Positions 1 through 27,387 of a stretch of 64,000 bases of DNA are shown piece by piece. Origin of the DNA: Hoplostethus atlanticus (taxonomy: Eukaryota; Chordata; Actinopteri; Trachichthyiformes; Trachichthyidae). The stretch covers positions 1,289,501 to 1,353,500 of the forward strand of contig JAXDDX010000011.1 in assembly GCA_034670405.1 (NCBI GenBank), written 5' to 3'. A model generated the notes under the pieces. That model did not search any database and was not told the origin of the DNA. It was given only the letters and a program-made list of their open reading frames with translations. Position 1 is the stretch's first letter. Each line of letters starts with the position of its first letter. Position numbers and translations under genes: made by a program.

Positions 1-1001
1 GGTCCTTGAACTGAGGAGAGAACAGATGATTGATCACACCTTCATAATACATTAAGTCGTATTGTTATTATGCTCTACATGAGGCAGATTTCAGACTGTG
101 TGTGTATGTACATGTGTGCATGCTTTCAACTTCTTCTCCTCACTTCCTCTGCCTGCTCCCCTCCCCCAATACCCCCCCCTCCCCCTCTCTCAGTAATACA
201 ATTCTCTTAGAGCTCACAGCCTTCACAGTTGTACTCTTAATGATGCTTATGCAAGGGTTGCCACTGCAGAGGGAACAGACCTCCCCTGTCATGTGAGTTG
301 TATGGAATAAGAAATGAAAACATCGAGCTGGTTCATGCATGAGAGAGCCTGCTTGCTCATACCACTGTGTGTATGTGCAGTGTGTGTGTGTGTGTGTATG
401 TATGTGTGGTTCTCCTCATCCATTTATGAGTAACTAATGAACCTGACATAACAGCAAGGTGCCTTATTACTCACCAGCATCCTCTGTAAACACACCAAAT
501 ATCTAATCCAACACTTTTACGAGACATGATTTACTCCACCAGGAGGGAGATTCATCTCTTTAGATTCATGGCTTGAAGGGTAAACTGGGAAACGGTGTGT
601 GGTAACACTCCCTGATTGCTAGGGGCAACTGGTGTAATGGTTTTCAGGCAGTAAAATTTCCCTCCACTGAAATCTATTGCTGTTTATTCTCGCGAAGAGG
701 TGTGCAGAGTTCAACACTGAGCAGCTGGAACATAGTGTTTCGGCTAATGCACTACTGTGGATTGATGTTTGATGTAATAGTAAAAATGAAAAAAAAAAGT
801 TTTCCCCTGAAGCTGATGTGGAGCACATTGATATTTCAAGCGAGCCTTGTTTTGTTTTCCTAAAAAACATGCATCATTCAAAATCTCCTTTTTTTGAAAG
901 CCCAGGGCGAATTTCTGTTTTTGCTTGCCAGCCTCCGCAGGGATGCGGGGTGCCCTCCTTCACCTCTAGTGTGACATTACATGCAGCACAGCACCATGTA
1001 C

Positions 1002-15303
<14,302 letters not shown>

Positions 15304-16625
15304 CTGCGAGGATGGAATTGATTGCTGTTAGGCCAAAGACTCTTAGCCTGGGCTCACTCATTTGTCACCTCACTCTATTTCCCCCAGAAAAGAGTATTGT
15401 CTTGCTGACTTCTTCTTCAGGATATTGATTAAATATGAATTAAACTCATTTTAGTTGAAAGGTAACCTAAAGTACTTAGACTCTGGTCTCAGTCTTTCAG
15501 CTTGCCAATACAAACAACATGGCTCCAATTAAAGCTACTATACAATATGTAGGCAGGGGGTGAGACTTTTCGAATTATCCTTCGAAATTCCATCAAATAT
15601 AAGATAATAACCAAGTTGAGGCAAGCTGAACCAGCAGATTGAATAGGAGATATATCATTCTTAAGGTGGAGTCAGGACTGGACCAAGGAGGAGCTTACTT
15701 AGCTGGAAAGATCGGAATGTCTTGGAATAAACCATCATCCAACGCAGACAATGTATAGGCCATAGACCTATCCTTTATTTTCTACTGCAACACATTCTTT
15801 ATAATAGTCTTTAGCTGGATTATTTCTCCCCTTCATAATTATAGGTTTTAAATATTTTAGTTTAAAAAAGTTAATTGACCCCTTGCATAGCCCATTTCTA
15901 ATTCAATTCTTTGAGCAAAGAGAAACCAGTATATACCATATTATGGTTTACAGTACAGTGCATACTTCACAGGTCTGTAGCAGTAGAACATCTAAATTGA
16001 AACCTAGATTTTCCATAATGAAAAAGAACTATACTAATCATATAATGAATCTTAGAGGGATATAATAGCAAAACTTTAAATTACTGCATATACAACATCC
16101 CATAAATAATAACATATACATACATACAGTATGGGATTGCATAAGCACCCCGGGAGATCCTATTTTACAGCAAACAACGTATGGAGAGGGTCACCCACTC
16201 ACCAGTGCACCCATAGAATTGAAAGCTATTGAAAGCATTACTGAAAGCTATAACTCTTTTTCATTCAACAATTAACTGATTGCCCAGAGGTTTTCATTAC
16301 ACGGTGTTTATGTTCTGGATCTGGATGGTCATCTCATCCAATAGGCAGCTCGTCGTGGTTTTCTGAATGAACCCTCATTAGCGCCTCCGGTACAACAAAA
16401 TTAATAGCAATTCTGTATTCTTCATCCTAAGTATCAGAGAAACAGCAGAAATTGCGATAATATCACTATGAACCACTATTGAGCACGACAGACATGCTAT
16501 AAGTCCCTATCGGAATATTATAGGACTATTATCTAATAGTAATAGTAATACTACTAATAATAATCATTTGTAATCTGTAGTTATCATAATGGTTTCAATT
16601 TCAAAATAATTGTTTACGCACTTAC

Positions 16626-17040
16626 TTCTCTACCATCTCTTCTCTCTTCTCTTCCTCATCGACAGGTCTTTCCCCAGGATGATTTTTAATATTATTATTG
16701 TGTTATTGTGTAATATTATTATACTTTGTGTCTCCGGTGCGCCCACCAAGGGACGTTGCTGTTCTCCACATGGTTTTCAGAAGCTGTACTTTCCTTTCTC
16801 CAGTTTATTTTCAGGACACCGCGTTCCCGTCCAGAAAACGCGCTAAGATGGAGCGTGAAACGAAGGCTCGGGGGAGCAAATCGCCCCCACGAAATCCACC
16901 CGGGTCTTTGGAGACATGGTGCCCAGTCTGGAGCCTGTAGGACGCGAATGTTTGGCTTGTGTGGGTCAGAGGAGGGTTGCGTTGTACTACACCAGCCGGA
17001 GTCAGACCCGCTGGATGCGCAGCACTGCACTTGTAGCCTA
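16626..17040 (-). promoter_or_regulatory. kcnk2: Candidate kcnk2 non-coding first exon and CpG-rich promoter region
   Basis: On the minus strand a perfect donor (GAGAA|GTAAGTG) ends at 16626, 1.3 kb before the first coding exon. Joining its last A to the TG of that exon creates ATG GCC ACA in a strong start context (A at -3, G at +4), giving a [10 protein letters not shown] start like a known mammalian TREK-1 isoform (MAAPDLLDPK). The frame upstream of this A has a stop, so the exon would be 5' UTR. Bases 16730-17040, upstream in transcript sense, are visibly CpG-rich against AT-rich surroundings. The 5' limit is a guess; the exon itself is inferred, not proven. Confidence 0.4.
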
Positions 17041-17071
17041 TTGGTTTGAAGTGGATGGGCTCTTGCGCGTT

Positions 17072-17082
17072 AGAGAGAGAGA

Positions 17083-17132
<50 letters not shown>
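17072..17132 (+). repeat. (GA)n microsatellite
   Basis: GA tract with one GGGA interruption, just outside the CpG-rich candidate kcnk2 promoter. Confidence 0.96.
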
Positions 17133-17134
<2 letters not shown>

Positions 17135-17225
17135 TTTCTTGGTTTGGGTTTACAGTCATTCCAAAGCCTTCCCATTCTGCAAAAAGCATTATTTAGTTAT
17201 TTATTTATTTCCAGCAATGCTCTGC

Positions 17226-17227
<2 letters not shown>

Positions 17228-17296
<69 letters not shown>
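17228..17296 (+). repeat. (AC)n microsatellite
   Basis: About 34 uninterrupted AC units. Confidence 0.97.
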
Positions 17297-17298
<2 letters not shown>

Positions 17299-17309
17299 TC
17301 ACACTGGAG

Positions 17310-17480
17310 CTTCCCAGTCCAACCACAGCTCCAGTGGTGCAGAAGTGGTAAAGTGCCTTTCTCCAGGTCAGCTCAGCAGTAGTTGACAGAGCGTTTCTCA
17401 TTCACTTTCCCCAATTATGTTCAATTATGTGCAGGGATTCAAACCAGCAACCTTTAGCCTCTAGGCTCCTGCCAAATATA
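17310..17480 (-). mobile_element. Possible tRNA-derived repeat
   Basis: The minus strand contains GGTTGCTGGTTTGAATCCCT, close to a tRNA B box, preceded by GGCAGGAGCCTAGAGGCT. This resembles tRNA-derived fish SINE heads. No complete tRNA fold was seen. Confidence 0.4.
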
Positions 17481-18088
17481 CAAAAAATGGCCCCAAAAAG
17501 TGTGTCTAGAAAAAAGGATACAAATGAAATCAGTGTTTTTTTTAACCCTTATGTTTGTTTTTAACCAGGCAGGTTGACTGTGTGGTATTTACAGCAAAAG
17601 CCTGAGGGGTAGAGGGAGAGAGAGGCATAATCATATGTGTCGTTCGCCCAGTTTTTTGCTCACCAATAAGCATGCATACCTCGTATAACATGACTTAAGA
17701 CTTTCTACTGTATGACCTGTACTCTTGGCCACTGAGCAGCTGTAATGGAGCATTTGAGGGTTCAGTGGATTTTGACAGTGAGGTTGTGACTCATTCACTT
17801 CCATTGCCAAGATTTTCCATTAAAGTCCAAGGATTTGACCTGGTGACAAAGTGGACGAGCAGATTTCAGGTTGTAGTGATTACATCTGTATACCTATTAG
17901 AGCGCATTGCAGCAATTTATTATTTTTTTTAAAGGAAAATGGTGAGCCAGTCTGTCAGTCAGTCTTTGTTTATGTCCCTGATATGACTTATTTTTATCCT
18001 TGGCATGAAGGTATGGCCATTTCTTGAAGAAAGAACTGAGGTTGACAGAGACTTTCTATAATTTGATTGTCAGCTGCAGTTCCTCTCC

Positions 18089-18096
18089 TTTGTGTG

Positions 18097-18139
<43 letters not shown>

Positions 18140-18159
18140 GTGCGTGTGTGTGTGTGTGT
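18089..18159 (+). repeat. (TG)n microsatellite
   Basis: TG tract with four CG interruptions. Confidence 0.95.
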
Positions 18160-18486
18160 CAACAATATTGATTGCATTTGCATGAGCTACTACTCCTAAT
18201 TGAATTGAGAGTCTTGTTTCTGCTGCATTGTTTGTCTTTGGCACGCTGCCTGAACACAGAGTGACCCTGGCGACTGTGTGAATCCCTCATTAAGCACTCC
18301 CAGTTGCACATGTACACACACACGTGTACACTTCATCGTAGCTGACTAAAAGATCCTTTTTCTGCACAGTGTCAAAGAAGTGACAGGAGAGGGTTGGCTC
18401 AAACATCTGTTCTAATCGAAAGTAGGTTGTCATAGAAATGTTTCACTTGACATGGTGGGAAAATATTGTGCATTGCAATAAAAAAA

Positions 18487-18554
18487 ATCGATAAAGGATT
18501 TCAAAGGATTTCAAAGGATTTCAAAGGATTTCAAAGGATTTCAAAGGATTTCAA
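18487..18554 (+). repeat. 10-bp tandem repeat
   Basis: Six units of AAAGGATTTC. Confidence 0.92.
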
Positions 18555-19539
18555 CGCTTTCGGAAGATTGTGTCCAGATTTCAATAACTGCTTGCTACGT
18601 CATATAGGCCACAATAAGCGCTGTCCCCCTACAGCTAGAGAAATTTCAATACCCGAGATTTGTCCCTATCTCTTTTCTGTCTTTCTCTCTTGCTCAGTCC
18701 CTCTCTCACTCTCTCCCACTCCAAACTTTGAATCGATGAAGCACCAAAGAACCTCTTATTAATCTGTGATGCTCAATGCATTCCAGGAGTTATATTGTAA
18801 TGAAGTAAACTTTTTGTTGAACCAACTTTCCCTCAACCTGCCTCGTCTACTTCTACTCCAGTTAGTGATTTCCTACATTCCAGAATGCCTTTTGGTGGCA
18901 ATTTCCAGAGAAGAGGCTGATACTTGTTCCATTCAGCTTTGGTTTATATGAATAGGTGGAGAGAGCAATAGCAATAATAAGAGCCAGAGAGAGAGTTTTT
19001 TCCAGTTGATAAAAAGCGTCAGTAACACCCCATTGCATTGTGGTCTATCGAGGCTACTGTCAGTGCTGTGTTTGGAGTTTATGTTGCCTGCCATGCTAAA
19101 TACTGTGGTGATATAATCAATTCACTTTTATTGCATCTGCTGTGGTCAATTTACAGTCTGAGGTGCTAAATGACTTTTTTCCAAATCCTGAAAAAAAATC
19201 CTCTATTATCTATTCTCTACACAACTGTAAATAGAAGGGGCTATGAGACTTTATTACACGGCTTGGTTGAATACTCAATTCTGATTGGCTATTGAACGCA
19301 TTCTGACGTCTGTTATTTGTCAGACTGCTGTTTCACATCTAATAATATCACTGATTTCTACACAAAATAACTGACGGCACCTTCTACACAAAATATTACT
19401 GCTTGGGTACTGCAGGACAGACACTCTACTCCATCTTAGATTCGATTTTTCCAGTATTGCTTTATTTATTTGGAGAGCACAAAACTTTGATTGCTGGTTA
19501 GAGGCTGAATGGCAATCTTACTGGATTGGTTTATGTTGC

Positions 19540-19890
19540 TATGGTTACAGTTCTGCTACAGTGTATCATGGATGTAGCTACAGGTGTTTCTATGGTTACA
19601 GTTCTGCTACAGTGTATCATGGATGCTAGCTACAGATGTTTCTATGGTTACAGTTCTGCTACAGTGTATCATGGATGTAGCTACAGGTGTTTCTATGGTT
19701 ACAGTTCTGCTACAGTGTATCATGGATGCCAGCTACAGATGTTTCTATGGTTACAGTTCTGCTACAGTGTATCATGGATTCTAGCTACAGACATTTCTAT
19801 GGTTACAGTTCTGCTACAGTGTATCATGGATGCTAGCTACAGCTGTTTCTATGGCTACAGTTCTGCTATATCATGGATGCTACAGTTGTC
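19540..19890 (+). repeat. 51/52-bp minisatellite, about seven copies
   Basis: Unit begins TATGGTTACAGTTCTGCTAC then AGTGTATCATGGATG, TAGCTACAG, TGTTTC. Starts at about 19540, 19591, 19643, 19694, 19746, 19798 and 19850, alternating 51 and 52 bp, with GTAG/GCTAG/GCCAG variants; the last unit is partial. Confidence 0.93.
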
Positions 19891-21654
19891 TCGATGTACA
19901 CGTTGCTTCGGGGTCCTGATTCACCCTGCTTATTTTCCGATAATGATGGGTGTTGTGCCAAAATGTATATCCCCTAAAAATGTGCTTTCCCTGGCAATGT
20001 GTGAAAATAACAAATTGTTTAATTTTTTTGTGGATTATCATCCTATTGCTGGCTTTTCAAACAGTAACACGGCGTAACAACAACAACACATGGCTAGGGG
20101 TTTTAGGTGAATTAAAAATTTGGCACACTGTGTCGCTGTGCATTATCCCTTGCATAGAAGGTGACAAACCAGGCCCATCAAAATGCTGCCATGGTTTCAT
20201 TTGAGAGCAAGAGGAAGACCTGGAAATGCATAAACATGGTGACCATGTAAAATCTTTGAGCAGATGTTTATGTTTCACAGTCTGTGATTCCATCTGATTT
20301 CTTTTGGGTTCCCCTGTCAATCCTATACTGAGTATTGAACCTTCTTTAACTCATGGTGGAGAAAAATGGTCAGAATACATAAATGAGATATTGACTACTT
20401 ACAGTGAAACTTCTGATGCAATAGTTTCTCTACATATGATTATTTATACCCTTAACCCGCGGAAGGTCATTAGTTCTGCAGACAACACAATCATGCTTCT
20501 CATCGCGATCCGAGTGTGATGAGAGGAAAACCTCCGTTTCAAAGCCTCTCTCTATGAAAGAAACTATTATAGCCCAAGTTATACTTTATATATCATGTGA
20601 GGCTGTCTCTAAAACGATCCTTTCTCTGGGTAATTGCTCTTCACACATGAGAGATTCTACTCAAGGAGGAATTTGTTTGCAATCCTTTGGCTGTATATTG
20701 AACGCACACCCAGCAGAGCAGCATAAAAACGACTTCTGACCTGAATTTCAATTGAGTTTGGAGACTTCTTATTGGTGGATGTAGTGCAATGAGAGTTATT
20801 GTTTCATGGCTAGTCTGTAAAGAAACGAGGGATGAAGCAGAAACCTGACTGAATGAAAAGATAAATAATGTAGTAGATTGACCTTACTCACTAAATCAAT
20901 TCAGGCTGGTCTGTTTTTGAGGCTGTTTGGTTATTTTTGGAAAGAAAACTGTTTGACGAATGCATTAGGCTATCTGTACCGGCATCTTTTCCCTCTGATT
21001 AATAGTCTCCTCATGTGGTAAAAGTGCGTGCGTCCACATCTCTTGTCCTAATTTGCTGACTGTTTTTCGCCAGCAAAACTACACCTGTGGCGGGAACACA
21101 TGGCTTTCGTTACATGACAGTAATCTCATTATCCGGTGACATTGTTGCATTAATGTCCACTATTAGCGTAGTAATTCCTCGTAATGTGAGAAAAATACCG
21201 CTCGCTAGTAGTCTAGTAAGCCATTTTAGACTGCATCAGCTATGAGCTGACAAAAGGCCCCTACAAAGTCATCTCCCGAGGCTATTTGACCTCAAGTGGA
21301 ATTCAATTACTGAAGTAATTACTGATGTCTTGGCTGGAATATGTTTTTTTCAAATATCTAAATGTTTTTCATTGTATTACTGAGGACATTGTGGGCATTC
21401 TGTGCCTTCAACATCACGTGTTTAACTGTAAGAAGTAGAACTCATAAGGGCCTCGTGGTTGTCATGTATGCCACTTAGTGGACTTTTTTCTGCATTGATG
21501 ATAGCAAGTGATGAAAGCTATAATATATGTATGGATTCTACCCATTGAGTAATGCAGGACCATGTCTGAATGGTTGCATTGGAAAATAGCAGCATTCCTG
21601 GTCAAAGTTTATTGGCAATGTGTGTGGGGGGGAAAAGCTCATGAAATAAACCAT

Positions 21655-21860
21655 CAGAATTCAGAATCAGAATCAGAAACAGGTTTATTGCCAAATATGT
21701 TTTCACATACAAGGAATTTGTCTTGGTGATTGGTGCATAACAATAAACAATAAACAACAAACAACAACAAAACAATCAACAATCAACAATCAACAATAAA
21801 CAATCAACAAATAAAAAATAAACAAAGAAGAATAAGAACAAAACAAGAATAAAAGCTGTA
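21655..21860. repeat. Retroposon end, GAATCA type, plus A/C-rich tail
   Basis: GAATTCAGAATCAGAATCAG, then AACAGGTTTATTGCCAAATA and ACAAGGAATTTGTCTTGGTG, a widespread fish repeat end, followed by a (CAATAAA/CAATC)n low-complexity tract to about 21850. Confidence 0.5.
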
Positions 21861-23842
21861 CTGTAGATGCAAAGGTCAGGAATACAATATAACATAGAGA
21901 AATTCATGCTAAAATATATGAAAAGATATATGAAAAGATCAACTGTCAGATCAGCAAATAAAATGTTGCGTTTAATGAATGTTTAAATGTTATTTCAGCA
22001 GGATGTTTTAATCTGATGGTTTAAGTTTTGACACTAAATTACATCACTGTTCCAAATCCTGCTGAATGGAACTGAAGAATTTCTACTGAGGCTGCAGTTT
22101 GTACCTCCTACAATATGAAAGTCATCTATCTGTAGTGTTTACCAGCAGGATATAAAATGATTGTTTTTGAGCGATGCATTACTCATCTGTAATCAAATAT
22201 ATATGGTGCTTTGGCCAGTACTGTAGAGTACAGCAATTCCATTCAGATATAGACATAATAAAAAGCAAAGGTTTCTGTGAGTCACTTCACGATTTAATGA
22301 AAGTCTATATTGACACTGATGCTATACTCTCTGAAAGTGATGTAAATCTGGCTTTATTATGAAAAGATTACTGTAGAGACAACTACCTTGTTCAAGCCGA
22401 GGTGTTCAAACATTCAAAAACGTTGCCCAAACACCCTTGAAAAGAGCATTTTATCAGTTTTACAGAGCAACATTTTAACAAGCAAGACCCATCCTGGAGA
22501 CTCAAATTAATCCACAAATCATTTCTTCTGATTGGGGTGAGGGGTGTGACTGGATAATAGATAGTTTTATATGCAGTTATCACTCATCTGGAACCAATAG
22601 TTTCTATAACTGATGTTGGTCTCAATTTTCCCTCATTAAAGTCTGCGTTTAACACAGCGTTGCGGGTTTGATGTTTGATTCTGGTTGTGTGAGTCACTGG
22701 TTTTGAAAGATAACTCGGCCCAAAAAGAATACATCTAGTTTCACAGTGAACGGGAGTCTTTCATCTCCTGCTCAGTCAACTGAGCCCGATAAAAATGTAT
22801 CATCATGCAGCGAAATAAATGCATGCTTAAGCACAAAGAGGAACACCTGCAAAATGTGCACGAATGAAATGACCGCACACACGCACAGTGCACGTCCACG
22901 TTGCTGAGATTAGCACACAGCACACAAACTCACGCCTGGCGCCTGCAGGGCTTTGAAGTGTAAAAGCCTATAGTGCAGTGGGAGAAAAATCCATTTTGAA
23001 GTTGAATGTGCTCTGGTTGCACGTCTGCACTGCAACAAGAATTACTTGACAGTCTTCAATAGGCATCCACTGGCTGGTCAAAGCACCTTTTGCAGATGAC
23101 AGGCAACGGCAAATACGTGGAATGGGATATAATGGTTACAGTTAGATGAACATGACACACACACATATCCAGGGAATAGTCAGTCACCTTTTGGTTCAGT
23201 GCCTTCCTTAAGGGCACCTCTATAGTAGATGTAATACCATCTTGATATTAAAGTCTGGATTGACTCAATGGGATTTGACTGGACCCGATGGATTAAATAT
23301 AATTTCACTTTATTGCTCAGATTTAACTTGAGCTTGCCTTTGAAATATAGCAAGCCATTATTTTTCAATTCTTAGCAATTTCAGGCTTTAATCAAATTTG
23401 GGCCCAGAAAAAAATCCATTTTACAACCTTTCAGCGAGGTTTGGGTGTGGGAAGGAAGTTTGTAAAGTTCAAGTCGGGGCAAGACTCATCTTTTCATTTC
23501 TAATTAAGCTCTTCCTAACCCTCTGGTGACTGGCCGACCTCTCTAAACTCAAGGGCGAATGGTAGGGGTTGGCAGTGCATTTCAATAGCAACCGAGTAGC
23601 CATCTATTGTCAGCAGCCTGTTCAAAGGGTCTTTCCCTCAACAGCAGATTCTGCACAGTCCATTTGTTATATCTGATTTCAGACTTTCATGTGGAGCACA
23701 GCACACTTTCTCTTCCTGTGTTCACCACCGCCCACAGAGACGTCAGTGTCACCTATCCCACAATGCTCTGTCATACTGGCACGCACTGGGGCAATGAGGA
23801 GGGGAGGGGGGTGTTAATGAAGATTAATGTGGGGGCTGACAC

Positions 23843-23934
<92 letters not shown>

Positions 23935-23938
23935 CTCT
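23843..23938 (+). repeat. (AC)n(TC)n compound microsatellite
   Basis: About 46 bp of AC, then about 48 bp of CT. Confidence 0.96.
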
Positions 23939-24015
23939 CAATTCAGTTTCAATCTCAATGTGTTTTATTGGCATGACAAAAGATATATTTGTATTGCCAA
24001 AACATTATAAAAATA
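23938..24015. repeat. Retroposon end, AATTCAGTTTCAA type
   Basis: CAATTCAGTTTCAATCTCAA, then TGTTTTATTGGCATGACAAA and GTATTGCCAAAACA, a fish repeat end between two microsatellites. Confidence 0.45.
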
Positions 24016-24059
24016 ACAAACGGGAACATATATACAGTATATGTAAGATGCATATACAT

Positions 24060-24072
<13 letters not shown>

Positions 24073-24116
<44 letters not shown>
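24073..24116 (+). repeat. (AC)n microsatellite
   Basis: About 22 AC units, preceded by a CATA-rich stretch. Confidence 0.95.
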
Positions 24117-24118
<2 letters not shown>

Positions 24119-24891
24119 CAACCACACATTTTATTCTCCACCAAGCTGGTGAGGGGAGATAAGTGCTGGGCATTTCATGGTTGTGAGACTCAAACCAATG
24201 ATGTGTATCCATGCGATTGTGATTCTGCAAAAACGAGGTTAGGGCTAAAATCCCCGATGACGTTCTCATTGGGCCTCCCCGACGCCACAGATTAGGATAT
24301 TCTAGTTTGTCCGCTGATATCGAGAACATTGAGGAAATTGGATGAGCGTTCTTCACAAATGAATGCACACAAGCAGATTTTAGCTTAGTGTCCATTTCCA
24401 AGCTTTCCCCACATAATGTGAACTAGTAATACAACAGCTTCCACAGTCCTGGGAGTGTAAATCTAGACTCAGATTTAGACTGCCGTATTCCACAGGGAAG
24501 TGAGGCAATTGTCACTTAATTGTTGGTACAGTTTTACACGTGTGCATAAACGTGTGTGTGTGTTTTTTTCAGTGTGTGTATTCGGTGCCCGACCCTCATT
24601 GTATTGGCAAGGAGATGAGACAGTTGCCTTCCTATTCAGAGACAAATTATCAACCATATGTCAGGAGCTTGGGTCCAGCACACTAACCCCAAAAACGAAA
24701 CCTAGAAATGTGGGTAAAAAGAACAAGCAAATAAAAAAGACAGCTGGAAATCTGAAACTAATAGTGTAAGCTGGACTGAAATGAGACAGTTATTCTATTC
24801 CAAAAATAGTTACTATCACATGCACAGAACAGCTTTGGAAACGGTTTTGAACTGATATCAGGACCTAACTTCCTGTCGTAGCAACATCTAA

Positions 24892-25345
24892 TGTTGTGGA
24901 AATTGCCTGTAATCACTCAGAATCACCTCTTTAAATAACACACAAAACACTGACAGGTTGAAGTATAAAAATATATTGTATACAGATATATTGGAGAGAG
25001 AAAGACACAGGTCACACAGAAAGTCAAAGTCTCTCTATGCTCTCTCTCACTGAAAATCAGCTAACTACAATCTTTATAGTTTCTTTGGGAACAAAGAAGT
25101 CTCTTATGATTGGTTCCCCATACTAAGACAACATGGTTCATCCTATGGACTATCTCCACATAGCAGTAGTCTGGTCAAGGTCAGATTTATGACTTCCTTC
25201 TAGGGCCTCACTAGCTTACTCTGCAACACTCAGGCACATGTTCATAGCACACATATCACATGTCTGTGGCAACACAGCATCAGTACAACAGACACAAAAT
25301 GAATAAATGATAAATTCTAGCATTCTGTGCTAATTTACTTTCACA
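24892..25345 (+). mobile_element. Solo LTR, family A copy 1
   Basis: 454 bp, TGTTGTGGAAA...CTTTCACA, nearly the same sequence as 33737-34195. Contains TATAAAAATATATTG near 24965 and AATAAATGATAAATT near the 3' end, so plus orientation. Flanks CTAA/CTAT could be a decayed 4-bp duplication. Confidence 0.7.
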
Positions 25346-26111
25346 CTATTCAACGTCAAAATGTTTGCTGAGACCTTTTACTTCTTTTGAAATACTTTCT
25401 CTGTTTGTCTGTAACTAAATGTGCTGCTGCTGAGCACCTTCATCTCAACAGGACTAACCTGGATAAACCCAGGAAAAAAATAACACTGGGGATCCAAAAT
25501 GATGGCGCACTGTTACAGAATTCACTTTGTCCCAGGATACGGTAGACATAAAAATGTAACCGCAGAATGAGTTTGAGTCAGTTCTCATTTACAGCTCTGT
25601 GTATGTGTTGATAATAGACAGCAAAGCTTCTCCTGTTTTTTTGCCAATGACTCTGCATTTTCTATCTCTTCCTCCTGCAGTGCCCAAGATGGTTCATGCA
25701 TCAGTGCCACTTCCTGTCACCGCGAAAATGAACATCCTTTCCTTCGCCTCAGCTGCCTCATAAATGCATGAAGGCACACAGACACACAGACACACACACA
25801 CATGTTCGCACACACGCACACACATACACATATACACGCACAATGACAAGCAGCCACAAACAACACAAGACGTGAGCTATTTCATTTATAACAGGATCTA
25901 TTCACACTATATCTATATCTATTCAAAGTGACAGAGTGACATCTTCCTGGTGGTTTGGTGAATTTCACCCCTCACACTCGATCGATGGATTCATTAAGAA
26001 AGTGTCATCAGAGCAGGAAAGTGATGAGTTTAATTATTGTTTCGTTTTACAGGGATTCTGTTTCCACTCCCACCCTGTCCATCAGTGTTTCTGCTCTCTG
26101 CCTGCTTGTTG

Positions 26112-26113
<2 letters not shown>

Positions 26114-26156
<43 letters not shown>
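26114..26156 (+). repeat. (AC)n microsatellite
   Basis: About 21 AC units. Confidence 0.95.
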
Positions 26157-26157
<1 letters not shown>

Positions 26158-26950
26158 TCTGTGCTTTTAGTGAGCTCTCCCTTCCATCTTCCAGACGAGT
26201 GTTTCATAAACAGCAGTCAGAGCTGACAGATCAATGACAGATCAGTCAATACAGGTCTAAACTGGGGAACCCATAAAAGTGAATTGGACTCATATCTTTC
26301 CCCCACCACATCCTTCGCTGCAGACCTGGCTGATGACAGCCTAAAGCAAACAACAGAAACACCAAAACCACCAAAACCTTTTGATTTTTGACTAAAAATA
26401 TGTTTTGGGATGCTGCTGTAGACAGAAATAGAAAAGTCAAATGTCAGGGTTTATTGATGCCAGGAAAAAAATAATTTCCACATGAGAAGTTGCTGGAGCT
26501 TGGATAACTGGGGCTTTGCACATAGCATAACAAGCTCTCGCCCAGGGATATTATTAAGTGGCTGTGCTCTGATAAAACACCCTAAGAAATACTCACACTC
26601 CCACAATCATGTTTCCCTGTGAAGCCCTGAACCCAAAGAAACTAACATCACATAGATGTGTTATCTATTGGCTAAACCACTTGCCTCTGTGTTTGTTTGG
26701 CCACTCACTTTTTTACTTGAAACGACTACCTACGGAAGTCGAGAGCGACCGTGGTTGCTTATGTCTTTTTACTTCCGTTTTCTCAACATCATTTAAGTAG
26801 ATTGCTGATTGTGGTTACAATTTCCGTCTGTGTCACACCTTGATTAAAGTAAAACTGATACATTGACAAACTATTCCAAATCTGACTACAATTTGGCTAT
26901 CAGGCTCACTAGGCTTGGGTTTCATGAAGGAAACAGTAATTGGAGAAGAG

Positions 26951-26994
<44 letters not shown>
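26951..26994 (+). repeat. (GATA)n microsatellite
   Basis: About eleven TAGA/GATA units. Confidence 0.96.
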
Positions 26995-27307
26995 ATACAA
27001 GGCCTAAATACTAGAATACACTATAAACATGAAGTAGTATCTTGAGGTAATGAGATAATTACATTGTGTTCACAGTTAGATACCTCGATAAAAGATAATT
27101 GAGTTCTCGAGATAATAAAATACGAGCAACCACGGCCGCTGACATCTTGAGTCAGAGCTGTAAAACTTGTGGATAAGTCCCCCACGCCCTGCAGCTTTGA
27201 TCAGGCAATTTTATCGCCGCTCATCCATTTAAACACACATTGTTTTTCACATGGGTAAGATGAGTGATGTGGGTGTATTAGATCTCACTGTTCCCTGTCA
27301 TTTAGGT

Positions 27308-27341
<34 letters not shown>

Positions 27342-27355
27342 CTCTCTCTCTCTCT

Positions 27356-27387
<32 letters not shown>
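27308..27387 (+). repeat. (TC)n(AC)n compound microsatellite
   Basis: TC tract with one CG interruption, then AC. Confidence 0.95.

Noticed and set aside
16719-17030. Coding alternative first exon of kcnk2 starting at an ATG near 16917 (minus) in the CpG-rich block
   Set aside because: The only junction in the right phase would use a poor GTGTCC donor, and the product does not resemble known TREK N-termini. The GTAAGTG donor at 16625 is much better.
19526-20077. 183-residue open frame with internal repeats
   Set aside because: Produced by the 51/52-bp minisatellite; no start context, splice sites or family motif.
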